A stretch of 64,000 nt of DNA from Cycas panzhihuaensis (lineage: Eukaryota; Cycadophyta), in NCBI GenBank assembly GCA_023213395.1, contig CM041465.1, positions 151,783,741 through 151,847,740 on the forward strand. The letters are read 5' to 3'. Made by a program: the position numbers and the translations under genes. Under the pieces are notes generated by a model that saw only the letters and a list, made by a program, of their open reading frames with translations, was not told the DNA's origin and made no database searches. Below are positions 22,880-33,779 of this stretch, piece after piece. Position 1 is the stretch's first letter, and each line of letters starts with the position of its first letter.

Positions 22880-24190
22880 TAGCTTAAAGGTATTGAATGA
22901 TCTACTTTGTAAAGGAGTCCTCATCCCATTCTTGCTTGGTGACTGCTATCCAAGAGGGATTAACTGTCGTGATAGAATATATTGTAGAGCCTTCTTCCTT
23001 ATGAGATAAAGCATCAGTAGCTATATTATCCTTGTCTTTTTTATATATTATTTCAAAGTTAAAAGCTTGCATTTTGGTGACCCATTTTTGTTGTTCCTCA
23101 GATGCTGTCCTTTGAGATAGGAAATATTTTAAGCTATCATGGTCTGTTTTAATTTGGAAATGTGTTCCCAATAAATATTGTTGCCATTTCCTAACTGCAT
23201 GAAGAATTGCTAACATCTCCTTCTCATAGGTGGACTTGACTTGTTCCTTGAGTGTAAGTCGACAACTTTTAAAGGCCAAAGGTTTTCCTTCTTACATTAA
23301 GACTGCTCCAATGCCTTGCCCCAATGCATCACATTCAATGGCGAAGGTCTTTGTAAAGTCTGGTGTTGCAAGGACTGGTGTGGTAGTTAAAGCCAGCTTT
23401 AGGTGTTCAAATACTTCAGAGGCCTTATCATTCCAATGAAAAGAATCTTTTTTTAACAAATTGATTAAAGGGGAAGCAATCCTTGCATAGCCTTGAACAA
23501 TCTTTTGATAATATCCTGTGAGTCCTAAGAATCCACGAAGGCCCTTGATGTTTTTAGGTTTAGGCCAGTTTGCGATAACTGTTGTTTTCTTAGGATTCAC
23601 CTTGACTCCTTCTTGAGAGATGATATGGCCCAAATATTCTATTTTTATTTGCCCAAATTGACATTTTGATTCTTTTGCATAAAGTTGGTTGTCTGTAAGC
23701 ACCTGTAATGCCTTATCAACATGCTGAAGATGGTCTTCCCATGTACGACTAAAGATCAAAATGTCATCAAAAAAGACTAACATGAACTTCCTTAAGTAAG
23801 GCCGAAAGAGTTTATTCATGAGTCCTTGAAAGGTGGATGGAGCATTAGTCAAGCCAAATGGCATGACTAAAAATTCATAGTGACCTTCATGTGTACGAAA
23901 TGCAGTTTTATGAACATCCTCTGCTTTGATCCTAATTTGATGGTATCCCTAGTAAGTCCAATGATGTGAAGAACATTGCTCCATGGAGTTCATCCAAGAG
24001 TTCATCAATGACTGGTATAGGAAATTTATCCTTGATGGTTATATTATTGAGCTTACGGTAGTCTACACACAAGCGAAATGAGCCATCCTTTTTTCTTACT
24101 AAAATCACTGGGGCAAAAAAAGTGCTTTTACTTTCCCTAATAATATCAGCATTAAGGAGTTCTTGAACTAGTCATTCAATTTCATTCTTT
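22880..24190 (-). pseudogene. pol: Chromovirus C reverse transcriptase and RNase H, broken
   Basis: The best-preserved gypsy polymerase here. The 23864-23292 ORF reads [28 protein letters not shown] (catalytic box, FFDD), [26 protein letters not shown] and the thumb/RNase H start [17 protein letters not shown]. RNase H continues at 23279-22902 with STYEKEMLAILHAVRKWQQY, FQIKTDHDSLKYFL and IATDALSH. The upstream fingers region 23865-24190 is interrupted by stops. Reverse transcriptase copies the element RNA to DNA in cytoplasmic particles. Only a few stops divide this region. Confidence 0.92.
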
Positions 24191-24870
24191 TGCTGGTAGG
24201 GATATCAGTATGGTCAAATACAAGGAGGATTACTTCCAACTACTAGGTCAATGCTATGATCTTGGTCATGTACTGGGGGAAGACCTTGAGGAATATCCTG
24301 AAGACACGGTTATGGCAGTGAAGTACCAATTTTAAGTCATTTGGTATACCATCATCTTGGAGAATGTCCCCTTCTATTGGAAGTTCTTGACCTTCTAGAG
24401 CATAATATTTGGCAATGATTCCTGTACCACCCTTTTTAATAAGCCTCTCCATACGGTGTGAGCTGATGATTTGGGTCGGTGGAGGAATGATTCTATTCAA
24501 TTGATAGTCAATTCCTTTAGAAGGAAATTAGATGAAGAGCTCTTGTATATTTAGTTGAATGGTCCCTAGTGGTTTGAGCCATTGTACCCCTAATACAACA
24601 TCAACTCCTCCAATAGGAATGGTATATATAGAAGTGGAGAGGTGATAGTCACCCATTTGTAACTTGATATTGTGACATTTTCCCCCACAAGCGAGTGTCC
24701 CTCCATTAGCCACGATAACCTAAAAATTTTTAACAGGATATGGAAAATAATTGAGTTCTTCAGCAAGTTTTCGATTAATGAAATTATGGGTGCTCCCAAA
24801 ATCTATGAGGACAACCACCTTCCTTTTCTTAATGTACCCAATAAGTTTGAGTGTCTGAGGGGCTGCAATT
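24191..24870 (-). pseudogene. pol: Chromovirus C protease and protease-RT linker, broken
   Basis: The protease reads KRKVVVLIDFGSTHNFINR (about 24830-24770), where the catalytic Asp-Ser-Gly has become Asp-Phe-Gly through one C-to-T type change. It continues with GGKCHNIKLQMGDYHLST and GVDVVLGVQWLKPLG (24713-24530). The next ORF (24500-24243) is the linker before reverse transcriptase, with RMERLIKKGGTGIIAKYY. Stops occur around 24527, 24720 and 24243. Confidence 0.82.
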
Positions 24871-25530
24871 CTAGCTAGGGCATGCACAGATATAGTAGCA
24901 GTATCTTCTTCTTCCTCCTCAAGTGGGTCACAATCATTATTTTCTGGCTCTAACGAGGCTTCTTCTACTGGTTCCTCATCTTGAACATCCTCAATTATAA
25001 ATAAGTGTCGTTCACGACACTTATAGTCTTTATTCCACTTTTGGTTATAATGAAAACATAACCCTTTCAATCGTTTCTCATCCATCTCTTGGGAAGTCAT
25101 TTATTGTACACCAGGAACCTGAAATTGTGGTCACTTTTCTGGAAATATTTGTTGGGGGGGTCGGGATGCCTTATTTTTTGCTTCAATATGTTGAGCAAAA
25201 TTAATAGTTGTAGAGATGTTATCAGGTTTTAAGAGTCACAACTCATGTCTGATATCATCTCGTAACCCACCAATGTATAACTCAAGTAATTTATCCTGAC
25301 AAAGACCATTAACCCTTATGGAGAGATGTTGGTATTCTGCTATATAAGTTGAAACAGTCCCCTCCTGTCTAACTTTAGCTAACTGGTTAAAGTGGTCATG
25401 ATCCCAGGTACTATCATATTGAGCTATAAGATCCTTGACAAAACCCTCCCATTGATAACTAAGCCGACCAATTATTTTCATGACCCATTGGTACCATTGG
25501 TAGGGTTCAATTTCCATGTGTAGAGAAGCA
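24871..25530 (-). pseudogene. gag: Chromovirus C gag, broken
   Basis: The capsid part (25517-25236) has IGRLSYQWEGFVKDL, FNQLAKVRQEGTVSTYIAE and LYIGGLRDDIRHEL, the usual gypsy gag end. The knuckle near 25050 reads GLCFHYNQKWNKDYKC, so the second Cys is Tyr and the His is missing. An acidic linker (EPENNDCDPLEEEEEDT) leads to the protease. The start of gag near 25530 is not certain; stops lie between 25235 and 25101. Confidence 0.82.
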
Positions 25531-26773
25531 AGAGGGATCTTCTTATCTATTGGAACTTAATGAAGGGAAAAGTATTGTTCCATTTGGGTGATCTAGGTAT
25601 GTACATCTGTGCCATTAAACTTCTTGATTTCTACCTTGGGAAGGAAGTTTGGACGAAAGCGCCTACCATCATTACCTTCATCTTCTTTAGTGAAGTGAAC
25701 CCCACCTATGTGAGTAGTATCATCAAGGTCACTCTTTTCTTCCTTAAGAGGTTTCATGGATGTGAGCTCTAGTATTATTGCTTCAAAATTTTCATTGAAG
25801 TCATTTTGGATTTGTAATATATCTTCTCGAAGTTGTGAAATAACATCATTAAGATCTTGATCCCAACTTCAGTTTATCTTAGGGGCCATTAGTCCACAAG
25901 ACCTAAGTTGGAATCCTAGTTGGTAAATGTGACTGGAAAGGATTTGATGGGGTGTCTATAGACTGTTATCCCCAATATTTTATAATGAGGCAATATGGAT
26001 TTTTTTTTTTTGCTTTTTTACTTTTTTATTTTTTTGCTTTTTTTTTTGGGCACTGGTTGGCTGACAGACTATGTGCATATGAACTGATGACAAATTGGCT
26101 TGAGACACTTGATTTAAAAAATAGATGATGACTGACTCATTGACTGACTAAGTGCACACAACCCACTAATAGACTGACCAGGTACACTAAGTATGGGCTT
26201 GTTTGGTTTGTAGGCCCTCTGATATACTTATCCAAGACATAAATAGTATCAACTTATAGAGCCAAACACTCTACTCTATAGTTGTACTACCCCGTCTCTA
26301 GGGTATGTGGAGAGTAACTTCCTAGGGCTAATCGCTTACCGGTGTACTATAAATTGTAGAAGGTCAATAGGTTTCCTATGGTTACCTATACTAGGAAGGC
26401 CTATCTAGGGGGTCCTCCTATATACCGCAGGTACGTGGAGGCACAATTCCATAGCTGAGTTCTGTCTAGGGCTTGATTCAGGAGTGCGATCTCCAGTCCT
26501 TCATGCAAGAGATAGAAAAGCCACAATGTGCTTAGCCCAAAACGACAGATCCTCATGATATTTATAGACCCCCGACACAAGGTCTCTATTTAAATGCAAA
26601 AGAGAACTGCCTGATGGTAGTGTTAGGGTAGTTGCCCAATTGCAGTGTTATCTACCCCCAAAAAGCAAAGTAACTAAATGGAAATCAAATGAGAATAGGT
26701 ACTAATGAGAAAAAAATGATGGAAAAAATTGATTATTTAGTACCTTGACTCTCCCACAAGGAATGGATCGACC
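25531..26773 (-). other. Leader of chromovirus C
   Basis: About 1.2 kb between primer site and gag. It includes a T-rich low-complexity run on the plus strand (25989-26048) and a somewhat GC-richer block at about 26210-26570 with no ORF. Its 5' part may encode the missing gag N-terminus (25560-25800), but I see no domain. Confidence 0.6.
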
Positions 26774-26785
26774 GCTCTAATACCA
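26774..26785 (-). promoter_or_regulatory. Primer binding site of chromovirus C (tRNA-Met type)
   Basis: Minus strand TGGTATTAGAGC, one change from the TGGTATCAGAGC complementary to initiator tRNA-Met. It overlaps the end of the recognisable LTR, which looks deleted here. Confidence 0.82.
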
Positions 26786-27153
26786 CTCCTTAATGATAAT
26801 TGCACACCAATATAATAAGCAAATAACTCCAAAAGAGCACTTGTATTGCAATACCCTTCGAGGGGGCAACCTCCCAATTACATGCAAATAACAATGATAT
26901 TCAAGATACCATACTCTAAGGATTATACAAATATATATATGTCTCTATGCTTACTACTCAACCGCCTCCTTATGCATGTGGGATATTACATGAATATATA
27001 TAGTACTCAATAACCACTACACAACCTTCTACTTATGCATATGGGATATTAAGAAAAGGGAAGAAGTAGAAGAAATAAAGATATAAGAGAGAGAAGAAGT
27101 ACAAGATATAAGAGAATATAAAAGAAGGTAAGTTAGGGGTTGAATCCCTAACA
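26780..27153 (-). repeat. Chromovirus C 5' LTR
   Basis: Matches 21126-21499. It lacks the terminal seven bases CCTACCA that close the 3' LTR, probably from a deletion between two TGGTAT words. Confidence 0.9.
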
Positions 27154-27560
27154 TTGATATATATAGATCTCCTCATCTAAATCTCCATGTAGAAAAGTTG
27201 TTTTTATATCTAACTGCTCCAACTCCAAATCGAGAGAAGCTACCAATGCTAATAGCACTCGAATTGAAACAAGTTTGACAACTGGTGAAAAGATCTCATG
27301 AAAGTTAATACCTACTTTCTGTGCAAAACCTTTAGCCACCAGTCTTGCCCTATATTTATCAACCTTTCTATCAACATCTGTTTTCTTTTCAAAAACCCAC
27401 CTGTAACCAACAGTCATCCTGCCCTGTGGAAATTCTACCAAGTCCCATGAATTATTTTTCTTCAAAGCATCTATCTCTTCCTACATAGCCCTTTTCCACT
27501 TCTCATCATGGATATCATCTACTGCTTCCTAATAACATGTGGGCTCACCATCATTAGAAA
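27154..27560 (-). pseudogene. pol: Copia-B reverse transcriptase, first part
   Basis: An open frame of about 100 residues begins at a Met in MKKNNSWDLVEFPQGRMTVG and continues WVFEKKTDVDRKVDKYRARL, VAKGFAQKVGINFHEIFSPV and LEQLDIKTTFLHGDLDEEIY, then is cut by chromovirus C. These are the fingers of a copia polymerase. The second half, with the YVDD box, is at 21113-20745. The frame upstream of 27480 is interrupted by stops. Confidence 0.9.
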
Positions 27561-28577
27561 CAAAAGCAATAGAAATAGAAGGGTTGTACCTGTCAGGTGG
27601 ATGACTAACTCATGTAGATCTTCTAACTGTTGGTAGATGAGTGTCCATATACTCCTATGAATCTGTTGTTGATTCATCTTCAGAAAGATCTTCATGCTCT
27701 TTTGATTCCATAGATGGCTACATTTCAAACTTGACTTGTTGATGTTCAGCTTGCTACTTCTATTTCATTTCAACTTCTCCACTGTCTAATTTTACAAGGG
27801 GAGATTCATCAAATATGACATCTCTGTTAATGGTGATTTTGTGGGCAGTAGGATACCACAACCTGTATCCCTTCACACCATCCTTATCACTATAACCAAC
27901 AAAGATAAATCTCTTGGACTTTGGGTCTAACTTTGAACGTTTACTTTTGTCAGTCCAGGCATAAGCATCACAACCCAAAACTTTTAAATTTGAATAATCA
28001 CATGGATGTCCAGTCCATACCTCTTCAGGAATCTTACGATCTATTGCAAGTGATGATGACCTATTTACCAAATAGCAAGCTGTTTGAATAGCTTTTGCCC
28101 ACAAGCCCTGCCCCACTACTGCATTACTTAGCATGCTTCTTGCTCTTTCTAAGAGTGTCCTATTCATGTGCTCAACAATGCCATTTTGCTGCGGAGTATA
28201 GCTAGTGGTCTTGTGTCTTTCAATCCCATATTCTCTGTAATAGTTCTCAAATTCCAAAGAGTTGAAATCACCTCTATTATCAGTTCTTAAACATTTGATT
28301 GTCTTACCAGTGTTGTTCTCAACTAGAGCCTTGAATAGCTTAAATATACTAAACACTTCAAATTTCCTTTCAAAAAATAGATCCATACCTTCATGGAGTA
28401 ATCATCTATAAATATGATAAAATACAATGATCCTCCATAAGATATTTTAGGGGCTGGTCCCCATACATCTGAATGTATGTAATCCATAATGCCTTTACTA
28501 ATGTGACTCCCTACTTTAAACCTGAGTCTACACTATTTTCCAAAAACATAATGTTTACAGAAAGCCAAGTCTGAAAG
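27561..28577 (-). pseudogene. pol: Copia-B integrase, nearly open
   Basis: The 28386-27760 ORF covers most of the integrase: KFEVFSIFKLFKALVEN, CLRTDNRGDFNSLEF around the second catalytic Asp, SYTPQQNGIVEHMNRTLLER with the catalytic Glu, then the copia C-terminal region (KVLGCDAYAW, KRFIFVGYSDKDGVKGY, VIFDESPLVK). The first catalytic Asp region lies upstream at about 28430 in a broken frame. The linker 27760-27561 is degenerate. Only two or three changes separate this from an open frame. Confidence 0.9.
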
Positions 28578-29180
28578 CTACAAGTTAGAAAGCAACTTAC
28601 AGTTTATCAGCACCTTAAGTCCTCTCTCACTCATGTGCCCAAGTCTCTGATGCCATAACTGAGCTGGACCTTCTGCAGTCTTTGATGATGTAGCTGCTTG
28701 GCTGACATCTATACTTCCCACTAAAATGTAAAGATTTCCTTTCTTTAAGGCTTTCATAACAACCAAGGTGCCCTTTGACACCTTTAGGACTCCTTCATGA
28801 CCTATATGCTTATAATCATTTGAATCTAGTTCACCCAAGGAAATCAGATTCCTTTTCAGATCAAGTACATGTCTAACCTCAGTTAATGCTCTCACTACCC
28901 CATTGAACATCTTAATCCTGATGCTATCGATGCCCAGTGTCTTACAAGAAACTTCGTTCCCCATAAGCACATCACCACTATCAAGAGGTTGGTATGATGG
29001 GAACCAACTCTTGTGTGGACACATATGGTGTGAAGCACCTGAATCTAACAACCAATCATTATGATAATGAGAAACATTACAAGCAACCAAGACATCATCA
29101 TCCATACCTTGATTTAACTCCACCTGATTTGCCTCCTTGGCAGGATCTTCTTTTTCTGGAACTCCTTCCTTTTGTAGCAA
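28578..29180 (-). pseudogene. pol: Copia-B protease and GAG-pre-integrase
   Basis: A 200-residue open stretch. The protease reads DWLLDSGASHHMCPHK with the Asp-Ser-Gly triplet intact, the only intact copia protease site in the window. It is followed by LTEVRHVLDLKRNLISLGEL. The pre-integrase zinc region has LWHQRLGHMSERGLKVLI. A stop follows at NLL near 28578. Its C-X2-C half lies just downstream in the broken part. Confidence 0.9.
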
Positions 29181-29968
29181 TCCTTCTTGAGGTGATTGGT
29201 CTTATTATAGTTCCAACATCTAAGCTTACTCTTTTTGCTCTTTGACTTGGCCCTAGATGTATCCCTAGAGTTTTGTCCTCCCTCAATCGTTCTACCCCTT
29301 GCCGTCATAGCTTCTAGTGTGGAGGTTTCAAGACTAGACTTCCTCTGCACTTCTTCCATTAGTAAAGCACTCATAACATAATCATAATCCAATACATCTA
29401 TAGTGCTAAAACTAATTGAGATGATAATAGTATCCCAAGATTCGGGTAATGAGCATAACAAGGTAATAGCCTTGTCCTCATCCTCAATTTTAACATCGAT
29501 ACTAGTCAACTAACAAATAAGAGTATTGAAAATATTTAAATAGTCAGTAATTTTTGTACCTTCCTTCATCTATAATGAGTACAGTTGCCTCTTTAAGTAG
29601 ATTTGATTCGTTATTGATTTGGTCATATATAGGCCTTCCAACCGGGTCCATAATCCTGTTGTTGTCTCCTCCCCTGCGATGTTAAACAAGACTTCATCTA
29701 CCAAGCATAATCATATTGTGCTAAGTGCCTTTTTATCTAAGTCATCTCATTCATCATCGTCCATCCTTACGAGTTTCTTCGATTTACCTGCAAGGGCTTT
29801 GTACAAACCCTACTGTACAAGAACATCATGCGCTTTTAGCTTCCACAACTCGAAGTTATTCTTACCATTGAATTTTTTCACCTCAAACTTTGCACCTGCT
29901 AGTTTCACCATTTGGTGTAGAAAAGACGACACTAAAACCTTCACAAACTCATTGCAAAGAAAAAAAAG
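29098..29968 (-). pseudogene. gag: Copia-B gag, broken
   Basis: The 29509-29114 ORF has DEDKAITLLCSLPESWDTII, VMSALLMEEVQRKSS and a knuckle CWNYNKTNHLKKDC in which the second Cys is Tyr and the usual Gly is Asn. The N-terminal part (29960-29510) is recognisable only in pieces, such as the KFEVKKFNGKNNFE-like reading near 29880 and KDDTK-like fragments. Gag packages the genomic RNA. Stops are spread over the N-terminal half. Confidence 0.8.
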
Positions 29969-29970
29969 AG

Positions 29971-29984
29971 TGCCTCTGATACCA
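29971..29984 (-). promoter_or_regulatory. Primer binding site of Copia-B
   Basis: Minus strand TGGTATCAGAGGCA, matching the initiator tRNA-Met type site, two bases inside the 5' LTR end (TCTCAACA). Confidence 0.92.
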
Positions 29985-29986
29985 CT

Positions 29987-30634
29987 TGTTGAGAATACAA
30001 GGTCCTCACCCTTTAACCGCCACTAAGATCTATTGCATTCTTGCAACTAGTTACAGAAATTGAAACTTAAAATTACATGCAAGTTCTAAAATTAGAGATT
30101 ATACAATAACATGAAAATGAAAGCCAAACATCACATATGCACCTGATATAACGTGGTAAAACCCTAATAGTATGCTAGGGAAACATCCACATAGGAAAGG
30201 TATCAATCTTTATTGTTGTAGAATGGAGAAAAAGTACATCTTAGTAGTAGAGTGTTCTCAAGAACAACAACCAGCCATCACTCTTATCTCAGTACATTAC
30301 ATTACATACAACATAATAAGAAAAAACCCTAAATTGGGCTACATGAGAGGGACATCTAAGGCATGAATCTCAACCGTAGAATTTAGGGTATTTGTATTGA
30401 ATGATCCTGATTCTCTTTACATTTTAATATAGTTTACAGGGCTAATTTTTCGGGTCAAGGGCTATCGCCCCTGAACCCCCTCTTAGCGAGGGGCGTTCCA
30501 TGCCCCTCTATACCCCCTAGCTAAGGGGGGCTCCCACCTCCCTTGGAAGCCCCCGAGAAAGATTAGGAGGGGAAACCGCGCTGAAAACATGCCAAAATTT
30601 TAGCTCCAAAGTATTGTTGTCACAATATCCAATA
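29987..30634 (-). repeat. Copia-B 5' LTR
   Basis: 648 bp; minus strand starts TATTGGATATTGTG (the other LTR has TGTTGG) and ends ATTCTCAACA. It contains the GC-rich core with GGGCTATCGCCCC at about 30460-30475. Confidence 0.9.
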
Positions 30635-30909
30635 GTTCTTTAAGAAGAAACATTTAACAAATGATCAAATAAAGACTATATACATTCCAAACATATTTCT
30701 AATCTAAAATAATAATCAAATGGACGATTACATGGTATTAAGTTTTGGTTATACTACCTTTGTTTTGGAACTTACAACTCAACTCATTGAATTACTACTA
30801 AAAGATATAAGGTTGATGAATTTATCATTCTCCTAATTATAAGAGGCAATCATTAGCTATCATTTATGAAGCATTCTTTAAGGGTAAAGTATTCTAAGAG
30901 GGGGAGTAT
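30635..30909 (+). pseudogene. Copia-J: 3' end of the internal region and polypurine tract
   Basis: A purine run AAGAGGGGGAGTAT (30896-30909) immediately before a TG-starting sequence is the classic polypurine tract and LTR junction of a plus-strand copia. The 260 bases before it are too decayed to translate convincingly. The rest of J would lie beyond the Copia-B insertion, left of the window. Confidence 0.55.
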
Positions 30910-31042
30910 TGTTATGCACATAATCAATGATTACTATTCATTAATAATAATTATTTATTTATGAATAGATATGTCAACAAGTCATACCTCCTTATAGAAG
31001 AACACCCAATCTATGTGTGTGTGTGTGTGTATATATATATAT

Positions 31043-31136
<94 letters not shown>

Positions 31137-31213
31137 GTATATATATATATATAGAGAGAGAGAGAGATAAACTACTATTATTACTTAATAGTAATCGTTG
31201 ATTAGGTGCATGG
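30910..31213. repeat. Start of Copia-J LTR holding a long inverted repeat
   Basis: TGTTATGCACATAATCAATG follows the purine tract. The arm ATGCACATAATCAATG..ATTACTATT (30914-30937, continuing to about 30958) is matched in inverse orientation by AATAGTAATC..GTTGATTAGGTGCAT (31188-31211, from about 31168). Three mismatches occur in the core 24 bases. Between the arms is the compound microsatellite. Confidence 0.7.
31014..31168. repeat. Compound microsatellite (GT)n(AT)n(GTAT)n(AT)n(AG)n
   Basis: Directly visible runs, with a short ACACATAC interruption near 31043. The long Tyr-Ile reading frames across it are artefacts. Confidence 0.97.
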
Positions 31214-33003
31214 TAATTATGCCTTGGATATGATCTATTAATTAATTAATTAATTATCTTCAGACAACTTATAAAGCACCTTATGTGTTGACTTGGAGAC
31301 TACCCCCTTAATTAGTCAAGAATTCATTAGTTTCTATGGTTGATCCGTTTAGATCTCTACATCTTTAAAAATGAGTGAAGTATATACAAGAGGTCCTTAA
31401 TTAGAAACAAAAAACCATCATAAACATGACAAAATGGCTTCTCATTATTATTGTGTTTCATGCTATTAATAAAGAGGCATGACACTTGGAGAAATAAGTA
31501 CAAATACTCTCTTTATTTAAGGGGGTCAAAATAATTTGTAAAGTAGAAATTAAGTTATTTTAAGAAATACCATAAAGGTATACTAATTTCTATAAATTAA
31601 CATGAGTTAATAAAAAAGTAAATATTGGAACATGTTGCCACCTTTTCTAGAGGATTGACATATCATATCCTCTCATTAATTTGTTATGTAATATGTTATA
31701 GTAATTATGAGCTTTTAATGGTTAATTTTTATTATAAATGCCCTCTTAAAAAGGGGCTAGTAGTTGGACATTTTGGTTGTCGAATATTATCATCACATTA
31801 CCACCAAGTAAAGTTCCCATTAAAGATTTCTTGCCTTATTAGCATCTTCTTCCACTTGGCACCTAGTTGCAAGATCCTCCATGGCTCTACCATCCAATAC
31901 AAAGTTTGAGAAAATAAAGGAGAGGAATCCACCAAGCCTTTACAATTATGTTTTATTTTCTAAGATCAATAAAAGTGGCCATCATTAGCTTAAGCTTCCA
32001 TTTCTATGTTTGTCTCTTTTATTTATATTTGATATGTATATGCATGCATGTTTGTATGAGTCACAATGGCTTGTTATTTTATAGATTGTTTGATTTTACA
32101 TTTTTCTATGTATGTCTTCTTTATGTTCTTTAATTGATAACATAATGACTCTAATATAAAAGAGAAAAAAAATATCTGGGAAGGGTTTCACCCCATTAAT
32201 TCTAGTTATATAATGTTCATTTCATTATATTATAAGTAGTTTCACTTGTTTAGGTTGCAACTTATTTATCCTTATCTCCTAGCTTGCATTGTCATATTTT
32301 TCCTATTTCAAGTTAATTTCAATAACTATCACCTATTATAGGGTTGAACTTACTACCTACCGTACTCTCTTTGTTTTACTTCCCTTTTTACATTTTGTCG
32401 CATATGATAATATTCTTTATTTTTGGTGACTACCTCCTTAAACATGCATCTATTGTCTTATAAACCAACCTTAGTTCCATTTGTTTAGCCATGCATTAGG
32501 TCTCTTACTTAGTAATCAACTTGATGGGTATTGTTTTGAACCAAGATACAAGCTCTCTAATGAGGTTTCTTAGGAATAAATATATGACCATATCCACTAC
32601 ATTAACATTAAATATTTTACATATGATAGAGAAATTTTGATGGTGTTGCCCTTCTAAAATCCTTCCATTTCCTAAAAATTTAGGATGAACATACTAGACT
32701 TTATCTAAACATTAATAAAGGTTAGGACCAAGGGTGGGGGGATCATTAGTCATGCATGGAGTTAGATTAGCTTCTTGATAAGATCTTTAAATTATGAGAG
32801 GTATACAACTAGCTTATAGCCTAGTTGATTATGAAGGATAAACTAAGGAGTTATTTTATATATATAGAAACTTAGAACTCCCTAATGTGGTTGTGAATGT
32901 ATTAATCCAAGTTTTTGTGCCCTCTAAGAATGATTAATGATAACTCAATTTATGAATGGTTCAAAATAAGGTATAAAAACATAAAGACAACTAAGGGGTT
33001 TTA
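31214..33003. other. AT-rich stretch, nothing recognisable
   Basis: Could contain the rest of the Copia-J LTR. No ORF with a domain, no second LTR copy and no tRNA were seen. A few TA-rich words and a long run of stops in all frames. Confidence 0.5.
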
Positions 33004-33202
33004 TGTTAGAATTAGACATTAACAAATAATGAATAAGTATAAATGAATTAATAAGGTGTGAAGGATAAATAATAAATAATCATAAGATAAAGCATATAAA
33101 CATATATATGACAAAAATTGGTAGAAAATTATCATTTCCAAATATTTTATTAAGAATGAATACATAACCAATTATAATTGAGAACCTTCAAAAGGACCTA
33201 TG
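33004..33202 (-). repeat. F-type LTR fragment, interrupted by Copia-D
   Basis: Begins TGTTAGAATTAGACATT and aligns with the left end of the Copia-F LTR (56770 onward: AAATAAGTATAAATGAATTAA, GATAAATAATAAATAATCAT, GAGAACCTT..AAGGACCTAT). The match resumes after Copia-D at 38202 and fades around 38240. The abrupt shared start supports an LTR terminus. Confidence 0.75.
33198..33202. repeat. Target site duplication of Copia-D, left copy
   Basis: CTATG here and CTATG at 38202-38206, exact. Confidence 0.92.
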
Positions 33203-33695
33203 AGTTGGATATGTTGAACACTTTTTAAGTGTTACATGAGTATAGGTGTTACATCTGAGCCCTTTTTGTAGGGTCTAGGCACCCACTGTAGGGCTCCAAA
33301 TTAGGGAGTTTGGGAGGCCAGTAGCCCCCAAGCATGGATTCGGAGGTGGGAAACCCTGAGAAAAATTTTAGGTGTCTTATAGTTTTTCTTAGCCCATGGT
33401 TTATACCTATTATATTTTAAAACCATAATGTGATATCTTATAAATTTATGTCTATATATTCTTATATAGCAGCACATGCAAGAAAGTTGGATGAGTCTTT
33501 TATGAGTTAATGAGGAGAGTTAGGGTTTTTATCTCTACAATTCTTTAGTTGTTACTAAGATTAATAAAATATCTAAGCTTAGAATAAAATATCTTAGTGT
33601 TCTTTATTATGTGCTTGGTTTATTTATGCTATTTATTCTTTGCATAGTTTAGGATTCTATTAATACATTACTTTTGTGATTATATTTTCTATTCA
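33203..33695 (+). repeat. Copia-D 5' LTR
   Basis: Starts AGTTGGATATGTTGAAC (TG eroded) and ends TTTCTATTCA. A GC-richer part at about 33265-33360 has G-runs and C-runs able to pair (AGTAGCCCCCAAGC). Confidence 0.9.
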
Positions 33696-33697
33696 TT

Positions 33698-33709
33698 TGT
33701 TATTAGAGT
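33698..33709 (+). promoter_or_regulatory. Primer binding site of Copia-D, eroded
   Basis: TGTTATTAGAGT, three or fewer changes from TGGTATCAGAGC, two bases after the LTR end. Confidence 0.7.
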
Positions 33710-33779
33710 TAAGGGTATTAGTTTTGTGGGAAACCGTTTAACAAGTGGGAGCCTTGTTTTGTGAGCTTAAGTACAAAGA

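Larger units (their letters stand above)
21119..27153 (-). mobile_element. Chromovirus C: Ty3/gypsy retrotransposon with a chromodomain
   Basis: 6035 bp with LTRs of about 381 and 374 bp and a perfect 5 bp target duplication inside the Copia-B reverse transcriptase. On the minus strand the order is LTR, tRNA-Met primer site, leader, gag with a knuckle remnant, protease, reverse transcriptase, RNase H, integrase, chromodomain, polypurine tract, LTR. Integrase after RNase H is the Ty3/gypsy order, and the chromodomain marks a chromovirus. The LTRs differ at about 14 positions by eye (roughly 4%), so it is among the younger insertions here, but gag and pol carry several stops. Confidence 0.93.
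19564..30634 (-). mobile_element. Copia-B: Ty1/copia retrotransposon, split by chromovirus C
   Basis: On the minus strand, from right to left: 5' LTR (30634-29987), tRNA-Met primer site, gag, protease, integrase, first part of reverse transcriptase, chromovirus C (27153-21119), rest of reverse transcriptase and RNase H, polypurine tract and a truncated 3' LTR (19970-19564). Without C and its target duplication the internal part is about 4.0 kb, normal for a copia of this type. The 3' LTR is cut at 19564 by Copia-A, so its last roughly 240 bases should lie left of the window. B has one of the better preserved pol regions in the window. Confidence 0.9.

Noticed and set aside
30961-31201. Two overlapping ORFs with Tyr-Ile and Val-Cys runs
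   Set aside because: Artefacts of the compound microsatellite.
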